Of a stretch of 22,550 nt of DNA, positions 6,627-14,125 are shown piece by piece. Position numbers and translations under genes: made by a program. The DNA is from an uncultured Oscillospiraceae bacterium (GTDB taxonomy: Bacteria > Bacillota > Clostridia > Oscillospirales > Oscillospiraceae): contig CAKTOW010000025.1 in NCBI GenBank assembly GCA_934590325.1, forward strand, positions 1 through 22,550, in the 5' to 3' direction. Below the pieces are notes generated by a model. It saw nothing but the letters and a program-made list of their open reading frames with translations. It did not search any database and was not told the origin of the DNA. Positions within the stretch are counted from its first letter, which is position 1. Every line of letters begins with the position of its first letter.

Positions 6627-7901
6627 TTAGAGTTCGATCAAGCCCGCCTCCAGCATTTCCTGAAGGCTTTTCAGGATGCCCAGTTTGGCGTGATACCAGG
6701 TCAAGCCGCCCTGAAAATACACGGCGTAGGGGGGACGGATGGGGCCGTCGGCGGAAAGCTCGATGGAGCTGCCCTGGACGAAGGCGCCGGCCGCCATGAT
6801 GACGTCGCTGTCGTAGCCGGGCATGGGAGCCGGCTCCGGGGCGGCGAAGCTGTCCACCGGCGCGGCGGCCTGGATGCCCTTGCAGAAGGCCACCATGCCC
6901 TCGCGGCTGCCCAGCTCCACCGCTTGAATGATGTCGTGGCGGGTCTCGTTGGCGGGGGGCACCACGCGGAAGCCCAGACGCTCGTAGCAGGCGGCGGCGA
7001 ACACCGCGCCCTTGACGGCGGAGGCCACCACCGTGGGGGCCAGGAAAAAGCCCTGGTAGAACTGGGTCAGCAGACCCAGGTTGGCGCCCACCTCGGCACC
7101 CAGACCGGGGGCGGTGAGCCGCCGGGCGCAGCGCTCGATCAGGTCGGCGCGGCCGCAGATATAGCCGCCGGTGGGGGCGAGACCGCCGCCGGGGTTTTTG
7201 ATGAGGCTGCCCACCATCATGTCCGCGCCCACGTTCACCGGCTCGGAAAGCTCGGTGAACTCGCCGTAGCAGTTGTCCACCATGCAGATCACGTCCGGCT
7301 TGCACGTCTTGCAGAAGGCGATCAGTTCACCGATCTGCGCCACGGAGAAGCTGGGGCGGGTGGCGTAGCCCTTGGAGCGCTGGATGGTGATGAGCTTGGT
7401 CTTTTCATTGATGGCACTGCGGATGGCGTCGTAGTCGAAGCTGCCGTCGGGCAGCAGGTCGGCCTGCCGGTAGGCGACGCCGTACTCCCGCAGGGAGCCC
7501 ACGGAGGGGCGGATGCCGATGACCTCCTCCAGGGTGTCGTAGGGGGCACCCACGGGGCTGAGAAGCTCGTCGCCGGGCAGCAGGTTGGCGCCCAGAGCCA
7601 GGGCCAGGGCGTGGGTGCCGCAGGTGATCTGTGGGCGCACCAGGGCGGCCTCCGCGCCGAAGCAGTCGGCGTAGACCCGCTCCAGGGTGTCGCGGCCGTC
7701 GTCGTCGTAGCCGTAGCCGGTGGAGAGGTTGAAGTGCCGGGCGGCCACGCCGTTCTTCTGCATGGCGGCGATGACCTTCAGCTGGTTGGCCTCGGCGATG
7801 CCGTCGATGGCGGCGAAACGGTCCTTCAGGCCCGTTAAAATATCCTCGCTGAACGCCAGCACCTTGTCGCTGACGCCCAGGGCGTTGTACTGTTCTTTCA
7901 T
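6627..7901 (-). CDS. PLP-dependent enzyme of the methionine gamma-lyase / aluminium resistance family
   Basis: The 424-aa protein belongs to the family often named 'cystathionine beta-lyase family protein involved in aluminium resistance' (Pfam Met_gamma_lyase, B. subtilis YnbB). It is a fold-type I PLP enzyme. Visible features are FNLSTGYGYDDDGRD (57-71), the cofactor strand VRPQITCGTHALALAL (88-103), the PLP ring aspartate in MVDNCYGEF (D209) and the PLP lysine in SLIKNPGGG (K235). The reaction is not established; carbon-sulfur lyase activity is assumed from relatives. The length is normal. Its start codon overlaps the stop of the upstream gene by four bases (ATGA), so translation is probably coupled. 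Confidence 0.85.
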   Translation of the reverse strand: MKEQYNALGVSDKVLAFSEDILTGLKDRFAAIDGIAEANQLKVIAAMQKNGVAARHFNLSTGYGYDDDGRDTLERVYADCFGAEAALVRPQITCGTHALALALGANLLPGDELLSPVGAPYDTLEEVIGIRPSVGSLREYGVAYRQADLLPDGSFDYDAIRSAINEKTKLITIQRSKGYATRPSFSVAQIGELIAFCKTCKPDVICMVDNCYGEFTELSEPVNVGADMMVGSLIKNPGGGLAPTGGYICGRADLIERCARRLTAPGLGAEVGANLGLLTQFYQGFFLAPTVVASAVKGAVFAAACYERLGFRVVPPANETRHDIIQAVELGSREGMVAFCKGIQAAAPVDSFAAPEPAPMPGYDSDVIMAAGAFVQGSSIELSADGPIRPPYAVYFQGGLTWYHAKLGILKSLQEMLEAGLIEL

Positions 7902-8668
7902 ACGGTGTACCTCTGGGGGAATTCCACGCCGTTCAGGCGCATGATGATGCGGATGGGGTAGTCCCGGTCCAGGTAGTTCTTCTCATACCACTCGAAGGTG
8001 GCGATGGGGGCGTGCATCAGCTCCGGCGCCTCGCAGCGGAAGGTCTCGAAGGTCTTTCGGTCGCCGCTGAGCAGAGCGGCCACCACATCCAGCCGTCCCT
8101 CCTCCGCCAGACGCAGCAGGGCGTGGTCCATGGCGGCGGCACAGCCCTGTTCTTCCTCGCCGGCGTACATCTCGCGGCGGCCCAGCCAGTAGAGGAACTC
8201 CTCCGGGTCCAGATCCAGCTTGGTGGTGATCTGGCTCAGCTTGAAGAACTCCTTGCGGTCCATGCGCTTCAGCACGTCGATCAGGTACTGCACCAGCCCG
8301 TCGTCCATGGCGATGCAGTCCAGGAACACCTCGAAGGCATGCTTGTGGGCATCGGGGTCGGGGGCCGCGGGCCTTGCGGGCTCCTGCTCCGGAGCGGGGG
8401 GCTCCTGCGCCGCGGCGTTCTGCAGGAAGGCCTGGAAGCCGCCCAGATCGCCGCTCTCGGCGAACAGCTCCTCCGGCAGCTCCGTGCCGTCCTGGGCGGC
8501 GCAGGTGCGGACGAAGGCGGCCATGCCCATGTCCTGCAGCTGCTGCCCCAGCGCCTGGATGCGGGCGTTCTCGTCGCCGCCCTCCGGCAGAGTGATGCCC
8601 TCCGGGGCGGGGCGCTTGCCCTCCCACAGCTCCGTCATATATTGCAAATAGTAATCGAAAAGGGTCAT
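7898..8668 (-). CDS. Protein of unknown function, first gene of the PLP enzyme operon
   Basis: The product has 256 aa and is soluble; I do not recognise a family. The N-terminal half (1-100) is acidic and helical, followed by a proline/alanine/glutamate-rich linker (about 103-125, PPAPEQEPARPAAPDPDAH). The C-terminal part (about 126-256) is helical, with FEVFLDCIAMDDGLVQYLIDVL and a conserved-looking end, ATFEWYEKNYLDRDYP. The start at 8668 is chosen because GAGGGAG precedes it; the frame extends 34 codons further, but through the promoter. It overlaps the PLP enzyme start by four bases, so the two are made together. No catalytic motif or transmembrane helix is visible. Confidence 0.7.
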   Translation of the reverse strand: MTLFDYYLQYMTELWEGKRPAPEGITLPEGGDENARIQALGQQLQDMGMAAFVRTCAAQDGTELPEELFAESGDLGGFQAFLQNAAAQEPPAPEQEPARPAAPDPDAHKHAFEVFLDCIAMDDGLVQYLIDVLKRMDRKEFFKLSQITTKLDLDPEEFLYWLGRREMYAGEEEQGCAAAMDHALLRLAEEGRLDVVAALLSGDRKTFETFRCEAPELMHAPIATFEWYEKNYLDRDYPIRIIMRLNGVEFPQRYTV

Positions 8669-8694
8669 ACGGCTCCCTCGCTTTCCGACTCGAC

Positions 8695-8723
8695 ATTGTA
8701 CCATAGACGGCTTGCCAATGCAA
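8695..8723 (-). promoter_or_regulatory. Promoter of the unknown protein / PLP enzyme / EamA operon
   Basis: On the minus strand TTGCAT (8718-8723) and TACAAT (8695-8700) are 17 bases apart. Its -35 directly abuts the -35 of the divergent GIY-YIG promoter. Confidence 0.8.
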
Positions 8724-8740
8724 GAAATATCGGGTATGAT
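8712..8740 (+). promoter_or_regulatory. Promoter of the GIY-YIG gene
   Basis: TTGCCA (8712-8717) and TATGAT (8735-8740) are 17 bases apart. The start codon is 28 bases downstream. Confidence 0.8.
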
Positions 8741-8768
8741 AGGAGAAAAACGTGGAAGGGAGCCGCCC

Positions 8769-9089
8769 ATGGAAGCGTACTATGTCTATATCCTCCGCTG
8801 CCGGGGCGGGAGCCTGTATACGGGCATCACCAACGATGTGGCGCACCGGATGGCAGCGCACCTGAGCGGTAAGGGGGCGAAGTATACCCGCAGCCATCCG
8901 CCGGAGGCCGTGGCCGCCCTGTGGCGCTGTGAGGACAAGACCGCCGCCGCGCGGCTGGAGTACGCCGTCAAGGCGAAGCTGACCCGGGCGCAGAAGCTGG
9001 AGCTGGTGGCCGCGCCGGGGCGGATAGGGGAGTGGCTCCCGGAGCTGCCGGGGGAATATGCGGCCGTGGAGCCGCCTGCGCTGGAATAA
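8769..9089 (+). CDS. GIY-YIG nuclease-domain protein (UPF0213, YhbQ/YazA-like)
   Basis: The product has 106 aa and is essentially a single GIY-YIG domain: YYVYILRCRGGSLYTGIT (4-21) holds the two tyrosine motifs, followed by the arginine in DVAHRMAAH (R27) and a later LEYAVK glutamate, as in UPF0213. Relatives are small stand-alone domains of uncertain role; DNA repair or nucleic acid cleavage has been proposed. The ATG at 8769 follows GAAGGGAG, and residues before it lie in the promoter region. The C-terminus (about 85-106, LPELPGEYAAVEPPALE) is a low-complexity tail. It is a single-gene unit with its own promoter and a shared terminator. Confidence 0.85.
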   Translation: MEAYYVYILRCRGGSLYTGITNDVAHRMAAHLSGKGAKYTRSHPPEAVAALWRCEDKTAAARLEYAVKAKLTRAQKLELVAAPGRIGEWLPELPGEYAAVEPPALE

Positions 9090-9131
9090 AAAATGAGTGC
9101 CTGCGTTTTCCGACGCAGGCACTCGTTTTTG
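9090..9131. terminator. Bidirectional terminator between convergent genes
   Basis: A 12-bp stem (GAGTGCCTGCGT / ACGCAGGCACTC) with a six-base loop has an A run on the left and a T run on the right. It ends the GIY-YIG gene and the rpe-to-ATPase operon. Confidence 0.92.
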
Positions 9132-10175
9132 TTATTCGTCCAGCTTGCCCCGGGCGTGAAGCACGTCGTCGGGGGTAATGGTCATGAGGTCCTCGCGGGT
9201 GACGGTCTCCATTTTGGCAAGGCGGTTGTTCTGGGCCACCAGGATGTGCTCGAAGATATTCCGGACGCCGCGGGCGTTGCCGAAGCTGCCGTCCGCGCTC
9301 TCCTCGGCGATGTAGTCCCGCACCAGGGGCTCCGCCTCCGGGGATAGGACGTAGCCCTTGCCGCAGCGCATCTTGAAGATGTCGAACATCTCGTCAGTGG
9401 AGTAGTCCTCGAACAGCAGGAAGCGGTTGAAGCGGCTCTCCAGACCGGGGTTGGAGTGGATGAACTTATCCATCAGCTCCGTGTAGCCCGCCACGATGAC
9501 CACCAGATCGTCCCGGTGATCCTCCATGGCCTTGAGGATGGTGTCGATGGCCTCCTGGCCAAAGTCGTTCTCGCTGCGGCCGTTGAGGGCGTAGGCCTCA
9601 TCGATGAACAGCACGCCGCCCATGGCCTTTTCGATGACCTTCTGGGTCTTGAGGGCGGTCTGTCCCACGTAACCGGCCACCAGGCCGCTGCGGTCCACCT
9701 CCACCAACTGGCCCTTGCTGAGGATGCCCAGGCTGCGGTAGATGCGGGCCATCATGCGGGCCATCATGGTCTTGCCGGTGCCGGGGTTGCCGGTGAACAC
9801 CATGTGCAGGGACATGTCGGTGGTGGGCAGGTCGTGCTGCTCGCGGAGCTTGTAGACCTGCACCATGTTGATGAGGTCGTGTACCTCGTCCTTCACCACC
9901 TGCAGGCCGATGTAGCTGTCCAGCTCGGCGAGAAGGTCCTCGATCTTCTCGGGGGGCGGAAGCTCCTCGGTTTTTTCCGGGGCGGTGTCGCCGGGCTTGG
10001 CATCGGCGGTGGGGGGCGTGTTCTTCTCCGGTGCGGGAGCGGCGGGTTCCGGGGTCTTGCCTACGTTCTCGAAGGGAGTGCCCCAGAAGTCGCTGCCCAT
10101 GCGGCGGACGTTGTTCTCCGTCATGGAGCGGATCACGTCCAGCTGCTGCAAAATGATCTGATCTTTCTTATCCAT
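9132..10175 (-). CDS. CbxX/CfqX-type AAA+ ATPase (SpoVK-like)
   Basis: The 347-aa cytoplasmic ATPase has an N-terminal helix, a proline/alanine-rich linker (about 38-76), and then an AAA+ module. Walker A is GNPGTGKT (129-136), Walker B VLFIDEA (188-194), sensor 1 is in VVIVAGYT (225-232), and the arginine finger is in NPGLESRF (R248). The family includes the Rubisco activase CbbX and the sporulation protein SpoVK. No Rubisco is in sight, so its client is unknown. The ATG at 10175 follows AGAGGTGG. It is the last gene of the six-gene operon, 11 bases after the Gx membrane protein, so a role in remodelling a complex linked to that operon is possible but unproven. Confidence 0.9.
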   Translation of the reverse strand: MDKKDQIILQQLDVIRSMTENNVRRMGSDFWGTPFENVGKTPEPAAPAPEKNTPPTADAKPGDTAPEKTEELPPPEKIEDLLAELDSYIGLQVVKDEVHDLINMVQVYKLREQHDLPTTDMSLHMVFTGNPGTGKTMMARMMARIYRSLGILSKGQLVEVDRSGLVAGYVGQTALKTQKVIEKAMGGVLFIDEAYALNGRSENDFGQEAIDTILKAMEDHRDDLVVIVAGYTELMDKFIHSNPGLESRFNRFLLFEDYSTDEMFDIFKMRCGKGYVLSPEAEPLVRDYIAEESADGSFGNARGVRNIFEHILVAQNNRLAKMETVTREDLMTITPDDVLHARGKLDE

Positions 10176-10186
10176 AGTTCCACCTC

Positions 10187-10696
10187 TCAGCGAAATCGAA
10201 TGTGCTGCGCTGCGCGCAGCAAAAGGGCGGTGACGAAGCCGGTCAGCGTCCCGGTGAGCAGGGATACCGCCAGCAGAAAGGGCAGATAGCCCAGCACCAT
10301 GGTGTTGCCCAGGGTGATGACCGCGGCGGCCATCTGGCCCAGGTTGTGGGCCGCCGCGCCGCCGATGGACACGCCGTAGACGCTGAGCCTGGGCAGCTGC
10401 CGCAGGAGTATCATCACCAGCATGGCGGTCAGTCCGCCCAGCACGGAGAACAGCATGGCTGACAGATTCCCGGCGAACAGGCCGCCCAGCAGGCAGCGGG
10501 TCACCAGGATGGCCAGCGCCGCGCCGGAGCCCAGCTGGTACAGGGCGAATACGGTGACGATGTTGGCAAGGCCCAGCTTTATGCCGGGCAGGGGCACAAG
10601 CAGGGAGATGGGGAACAGCCCCTCCAGGGTGCTGAGTCCCAGCGCCAGCGCTGCCAGTACGGCGCACAGGGCGATGTTTTTCGTGGTCCATTTCAT
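10187..10696 (-). CDS. Gx transporter family membrane protein, EetB-like
   Basis: The 169-aa integral membrane protein has about five to six helices and belongs to the Hpre_diP_synt_I / 'Gx transporter' family. The marker segment is PISLLVPLPGIKLGLANIVTVFALY (29-53). The old annotation 'heptaprenyl diphosphate synthase component I' is misleading, because the protein lacks any prenyltransferase feature. Its family member EetB sits beside EetA and FmnB in Listeria flavin-based electron transfer loci, where it is needed for activity and may be related to ECF S components. Here it follows NusG_II and ApbE genes in the same order of function. Only seven bases separate it from the upstream gene, with GGGGTGA as ribosome binding site. 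Confidence 0.82.
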   Translation of the reverse strand: MKWTTKNIALCAVLAALALGLSTLEGLFPISLLVPLPGIKLGLANIVTVFALYQLGSGAALAILVTRCLLGGLFAGNLSAMLFSVLGGLTAMLVMILLRQLPRLSVYGVSIGGAAAHNLGQMAAAVITLGNTMVLGYLPFLLAVSLLTGTLTGFVTALLLRAAQHIRFR

Positions 10697-10703
10697 AAAG
10701 CCG

Positions 10704-11108
10704 TCACCCCACGATCACGTCCGGCGCGTCCGGGGAGGACGCGCCCTCCAGATGGACGACCACCTGGGCGGGCAGGCACACGATGGACTGGCCGGTGCGG
10801 GTGATGCGCCCGGTGTGGACGCAGTCCTGGGTGGGGCAGTTGCTGTCCGTCACCGCCACGCCGCCGTTTTCGGCGATGATGTGCAGGGTGTAGCCCCGGC
10901 TGGTGACGGTGGCCTCCGTAAAGTCGGCCAAGGGGGTGCGGGACTGCTCCGCCCCGGAGACCGAGACCACCACGGTCAGTTCTCCGCTCTGCTGACGGGG
11001 CAGGTAGAACCATAGCGCAGAGGCTACGGCCAGCAGCGCCACGACCAGCGCTGCCAGTGCGTCAAAGCGGTTGAATTTCAGTTCAGGCGGCGAGGGGCTG
11101 GTAGACAT
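10704..11108 (-). CDS. NusG domain II protein, membrane-anchored, EetA-like
   Basis: The 134-aa protein has a cytoplasmic N-terminus of about 16 residues, one membrane helix (about 17-37), and an extracytoplasmic NusG_II domain (about 42-125). The typical cysteine pattern is present: NCPTQDCVHTG (C91, C96) and VCLPAQVVV (C111). The domain is named after an insert of NusG, but this is not a transcription factor. Family members lie next to ApbE flavin transferases and in FLEET loci as EetA. The ATG at 11108 follows GGAGAG and overlaps the end of apbE by 26 bases, which implies coupled translation. Its redox or assembly role is inferred from neighbours. Confidence 0.82.
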   Translation of the reverse strand: MSTSPSPPELKFNRFDALAALVVALLAVASALWFYLPRQQSGELTVVVSVSGAEQSRTPLADFTEATVTSRGYTLHIIAENGGVAVTDSNCPTQDCVHTGRITRTGQSIVCLPAQVVVHLEGASSPDAPDVIVG

Positions 11109-12120
11109 AGCCGCTCTCCTCTCTCTCGTTAAAGCAGTCGGCAAGACCGGGGGTGTACAGCACCCGCCCGTCGGCGGTGATGAGTACCATGTCGAAGGAC
11201 ATGCCCTGCGCCCGCCAGAAGTCCACGGCGCCCTGCTCGCCCATGACGTACAGGGCGGTGGAATAGGCGTCGGCGCGGGTGCCCTGGCCGCTGTCACGGG
11301 TGCTGCGGGTGACGACGGACACGCTGGTCAGGTCACTGACGGCGGGGTAGCCGGTCTTGGGGTCAATGATGTGCTGGTACACGGTGCCGTCCGGGGCAGT
11401 GAAGTTGCGTTGGTAGCCGCCGGAGGTCACCACAAAAGCGTCGGACAGGGACAGGGTGCAGGCGTAGTCGTCGCTTTTCAGGGGGTCCTGAATGGCCACC
11501 GTCCAGGCCTTGCCCTGGGGATTGGCGCCGCAGACGTACACGTTGCCACCCAGGTTTGCGCAGCCGCCGGTGATGTCCGCGGCCTGGAACAGGGCGGCCA
11601 CGCAGTCGGAGGCGTAGCCCTTGGCGATGCCGCCCAGGTCGATGGCACAGCCCTCGTCCAGCGTCACATCGGCGCCATTCTGGTGGATGTGCGTACTGCC
11701 CACCAGGGGCAGCAGCGCGTCGACCTCCTCCCGGGAGGGGACGCGGGGACTGTCGGAGGTGATGCCCCATAGCGCCACCAGCGGGGCGATGGTCACGTCG
11801 AAGGCACCGTCGGTCTCGTTGGCGTACTGCAGCGCGGCGGCCAGCAGCGCGGCGGCCTCGTAGCCCAAGACGGCACTGCCGTCACGGTTCAGCCGGGCCA
11901 CATCGCTGGTATCGATGGTGCGGGAAAGGGAGGACTCCAGGGTGTTGATGGTCTGGGAGGCCCGGGTCAGCACGTCGGCGGCGCCGTCGCCGGTGGCGGT
12001 GAGGGTCATGTAGGTGTCCATGGCGAACAGGGACAGCTCCTCCTGCTTTGCCTGGCCGCAGCCGGTCAGGGACGCGCACAGCAGCGCGGCCAGCAGGAAG
12101 CAGACGATGCGCTTCTTCAC
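11083..12120 (-). CDS. apbE: FAD:protein FMN transferase (ApbE/FmnB), lipoprotein
   Basis: The 345-aa enzyme transfers FMN from FAD onto a Thr/Ser of target proteins outside the membrane. It has a lipoprotein signal with lipobox LTGC (Cys21). ApbE motifs follow: FAMDTYMTL (32-40), FDVTIAPLVALWG (107-119), AIDLGGIAKGYASD (159-172), NLGGNVYVCG (189-198), HIIDPKTGYP (250-259) and ADAYSTALYVMG (283-294). The start is a GTG at 12120 that overlaps the recR stop by four bases (GTGA), supported by the complete signal peptide beginning there. Likely targets such as Rnf subunits or an extracellular flavoprotein are not in the window. Anchoring outside the membrane fits the EetA/EetB-like genes downstream. 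Confidence 0.93.
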   Translation of the reverse strand: MKKRIVCFLLAALLCASLTGCGQAKQEELSLFAMDTYMTLTATGDGAADVLTRASQTINTLESSLSRTIDTSDVARLNRDGSAVLGYEAAALLAAALQYANETDGAFDVTIAPLVALWGITSDSPRVPSREEVDALLPLVGSTHIHQNGADVTLDEGCAIDLGGIAKGYASDCVAALFQAADITGGCANLGGNVYVCGANPQGKAWTVAIQDPLKSDDYACTLSLSDAFVVTSGGYQRNFTAPDGTVYQHIIDPKTGYPAVSDLTSVSVVTRSTRDSGQGTRADAYSTALYVMGEQGAVDFWRAQGMSFDMVLITADGRVLYTPGLADCFNEREESGYVYQPLAA

Positions 12121-12716
12121 AGCTCCCGCCGCCCTTCCAGTGCACGCATCAGCGTGGCGTCGTCGGCGAATTCCAGGTGGCCGCCCACGGGGATGCCGTA
12201 GGCCAGGCGGGTGACCTTCACGCCGAAGGGCTTCAGCAGCCGGGCGATATACAGGGCGGTGGCCTCGCCCTCGGTGTCCGGGTTGGTGGCCATGATGACC
12301 TCGTCGATGCCGCCCTGGGCCACACGGTCCAGCAGCGACTTGATGTGCAGGTCGTCGGGCCCCACGTGGTTCATGGGGGACAGTACGCCGTGGAGCACGT
12401 GATAGCGGCCGCGGTACTCCCGGCTGCGCTCGATGGCGATGACATCCCGGGGGTCGGCCACCACGCATATCGTGGCGTCGTCCCGCTTCTGATCGGCGCA
12501 TATAGGGCACAGCCCCCCAGCGGTGAGATTCTGGCACACCGGGCACAGGGTGACGCTGCGCTTGGCGCCGGTGATGGCGTCGGCGAAGGACTGTGCCTCC
12601 TCCGCGGGCAGGGACAGTACGTAAAAGGCCAGCCGCTGGGCGGACTTATAGCCCACGCCCGGCAGACGGGCGAATTGCTCCACTAATTTTTCCAGCGGTG
12701 CGGGAAAATACTCCAT
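12117..12716 (-). CDS. recR: Recombination mediator RecR
   Basis: The 199-aa protein shows the full RecR plan: an N-terminal helix-hairpin-helix (FARLPGVGYKSAQRLAFYVL, 15-34), a four-cysteine zinc finger (C58, C61, C70, C73), a Toprim domain (ICVVADPRDV 83-92; ATNPDTEGEATA 143-154), and a C-terminal Walker-B-like end (RLAYGIPVGGHLEFAD). With RecF/RecO it loads RecA at gapped DNA. It is usually found with dnaX and ybaB; here it is instead between rpe and apbE. It starts seven bases after the rpe stop and overlaps apbE by four. Confidence 0.97.
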   Translation of the reverse strand: MEYFPAPLEKLVEQFARLPGVGYKSAQRLAFYVLSLPAEEAQSFADAITGAKRSVTLCPVCQNLTAGGLCPICADQKRDDATICVVADPRDVIAIERSREYRGRYHVLHGVLSPMNHVGPDDLHIKSLLDRVAQGGIDEVIMATNPDTEGEATALYIARLLKPFGVKVTRLAYGIPVGGHLEFADDATLMRALEGRREL

Positions 12717-12722
12717 AGGACG

Positions 12723-13367
12723 TTATCCTCTCAGCTCTTTGATCTTGGCGGGGATGTCCGCGGCCCTGTATACGGCGCTGCCGGCCACCAGCACGTTGGC
12801 GCCGGAGGCGATGCAGACCTTGCAGGTCTCGCCGTCCACGCCGCCGTCCACCTCCAGTTCGCAGGCGAGGTTCATGGCGTCGATATAGCCGCGGATGGCC
12901 TGCACCTTAGGCATCATATCGGCCATGAACTTCTGGCCGCCGAAGCCCGGCTCCACGGTCATCACCAGGATCAGCTCCACCTTGTCGATGAAGGGCAGCA
13001 CGGCACTGGCGGGGGTCTTGGGCTTGACCACCACGCCGGCCTTCTTGCCCTTGGCGTGTATCTTGTCCAGAGCGGCCAGGATGTTCTCCTCTGTGTCCGC
13101 CTCCACGTGACAGGTGACGATGTCCGCGCCGGCGTCGCAGAACTGCTCTACGTACCGCACGGGCTTTTCGATCATCAGGTGTACGTCCAGGGGCAGGGAG
13201 GTGGTGGGACGGATGGACTTCACCACGGGGATGCCGATGGAGATGTTGGGTACGAACAGACCGTCCATCACGTCCACATGGACGTAGTCGGCAGTGGCGA
13301 TCTTCTCGATGTCCCGCGCCAGATAGGCAAAATCGGCGGACAGAATGGAGGGTGCGATCTTGATCAT
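12723..13367 (-). CDS. rpe: Ribulose-phosphate 3-epimerase
   Basis: The 214-aa TIM-barrel enzyme interconverts ribulose 5-phosphate and xylulose 5-phosphate in the pentose phosphate pathway. The metal site and catalytic residues are visible: S8 in APSILSADF, H30 and D32 in HVDVMDG, H63 in DVHLMIEKP, and D174 in VDGGV. The phosphate loop GFGGQKF and the C-terminal GANVLVAGSAVY are present. The start at 13367 is chosen because AAGGAAG precedes it and the family begins with this methionine; upstream in-frame residues fall in the promoter. It is the first gene of the six-gene operon. In other Firmicutes rpe lies near rsgA and prpC/prkC, so this position is unusual. Confidence 0.96.
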   Translation of the reverse strand: MIKIAPSILSADFAYLARDIEKIATADYVHVDVMDGLFVPNISIGIPVVKSIRPTTSLPLDVHLMIEKPVRYVEQFCDAGADIVTCHVEADTEENILAALDKIHAKGKKAGVVVKPKTPASAVLPFIDKVELILVMTVEPGFGGQKFMADMMPKVQAIRGYIDAMNLACELEVDGGVDGETCKVCIASGANVLVAGSAVYRAADIPAKIKELRG

Positions 13368-13427
13368 AGAGCGACTTCCTTTCGCGCCGCACCGGCCACA
13401 GGGCGGACGGCAATAATAAACTACTGT

Positions 13428-13457
13428 ATTATACCATACACGGGGGAGGGATTGCAA
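13428..13457 (-). promoter_or_regulatory. Promoter of the rpe-recR-apbE operon
   Basis: On the minus strand TTGCAA (13452-13457) and TATAAT (13428-13433) are 18 bases apart, with a TGG extended -10. The leader is about 55 bases. Confidence 0.75.
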
Positions 13458-13512
13458 GGCGGGGAGGGCACAAGGAGAATTTGTATATTCTGTGAATTTT
13501 GAATAAAAGGGC

Positions 13513-13541
13513 TTTACCTTTGCTGACTTTTCCTGTAAAAT
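13513..13541 (+). promoter_or_regulatory. Probable promoter of the zinc-ribbon protein gene
   Basis: TTTACC (13513-13518) and TAAAAT (13536-13541) are 17 bases apart, about 50 bases before the start codon. Confidence 0.5.
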
Positions 13542-13592
13542 ATCTTGTCAGAAAACCTGCGGTGTGAGCGCAGGACGCAAAGGGACGGTTGT

Positions 13593-14021
13593 ATGAACTT
13601 TTTCCAACGCATCGGAAACGCGCTGTCGCGCTTCATGTACGGGCGCAACGGCGCAGACCGGCTGGGGCTGACCATGATATGGACGGCCCTGCTGCTGGAT
13701 GTTATCAATATCTTCCTGCGGGACAAGGCGGTGGTCTACAGTATCATCAGCTTTGTGTCCGGGATCATCGTTCTGGCGGCGCTGTTCCGGATGTTCTCCC
13801 GGAATCTGGAGAAGCGCCGGGCGGAGAACGCCAGATTCATGGAAAAGGTATGGTGGCCGGTCAGCCGCCGTATCACCGGTGTGCGGCAGCAGCGCATGGA
13901 CAAGGAGCACCGGTACTTTACCTGCCCCGGCTGCGGCGCGGTGTGCCGCGTGCCCAGGGGGAAGGGCCGTATCGTCATCACCTGCCCCCGCTGCGGCAAC
14001 GAGATACACGGCAAGTCATAA
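13593..14021 (+). CDS. Membrane-anchored zinc-ribbon protein of unknown function
   Basis: The product has 142 aa. Two closely spaced hydrophobic helices (about 25-42 and 47-66) form a membrane hairpin, followed by a basic stretch (about 67-107), and then a C-terminal zinc ribbon with CPGC (111-114) and CPRC (131-134) around a short basic loop. The ribbon is of the type used for nucleic acid or protein contacts; it is predicted to face the cytoplasm. No enzyme domain is seen. The start at 13593 is favoured since the frame upstream begins only at a TTG. The ribosome binding site is weak (GGGACGG). It stands alone, divergent from rpe. Confidence 0.75.
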   Translation: MNFFQRIGNALSRFMYGRNGADRLGLTMIWTALLLDVINIFLRDKAVVYSIISFVSGIIVLAALFRMFSRNLEKRRAENARFMEKVWWPVSRRITGVRQQRMDKEHRYFTCPGCGAVCRVPRGKGRIVITCPRCGNEIHGKS

Positions 14022-14030
14022 GGCAAAACA

Positions 14031-14057
14031 GAGCCCACCCTCCGGGGTGGGTTCTTT
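14031..14057 (+). terminator. Terminator of the zinc-ribbon protein gene
   Basis: The stem GAGCCCACCC / GGGTGGGTTC with a TCCG loop is followed by a short T-rich stretch, 10 bases after the stop codon. The T run is weak. Confidence 0.7.
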
Positions 14058-14090
14058 CGTACATGGGGACGGACATTCTGCGCATGAAGA

Positions 14091-14119
14091 AGCCCCTCGG
14101 CTGAGCCGAGGGGCTTTTG
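14091..14119. terminator. Second hairpin between convergent genes, probable terminator
   Basis: A perfect 11-bp stem (AGCCCCTCGGC / GCCGAGGGGCT) with a TGA loop is followed by TTTT on the plus strand; on the minus strand it follows the glnQ stop codon by about 10 bases and has a TCTTC tail. Confidence 0.75.
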
Positions 14120-14125
14120 TCGCTG

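Noticed and set aside
10187..10696. Heptaprenyl diphosphate synthase component I
   Set aside because: This common database name is not supported: the protein is a membrane protein without prenyltransferase motifs and no component II gene is adjacent.
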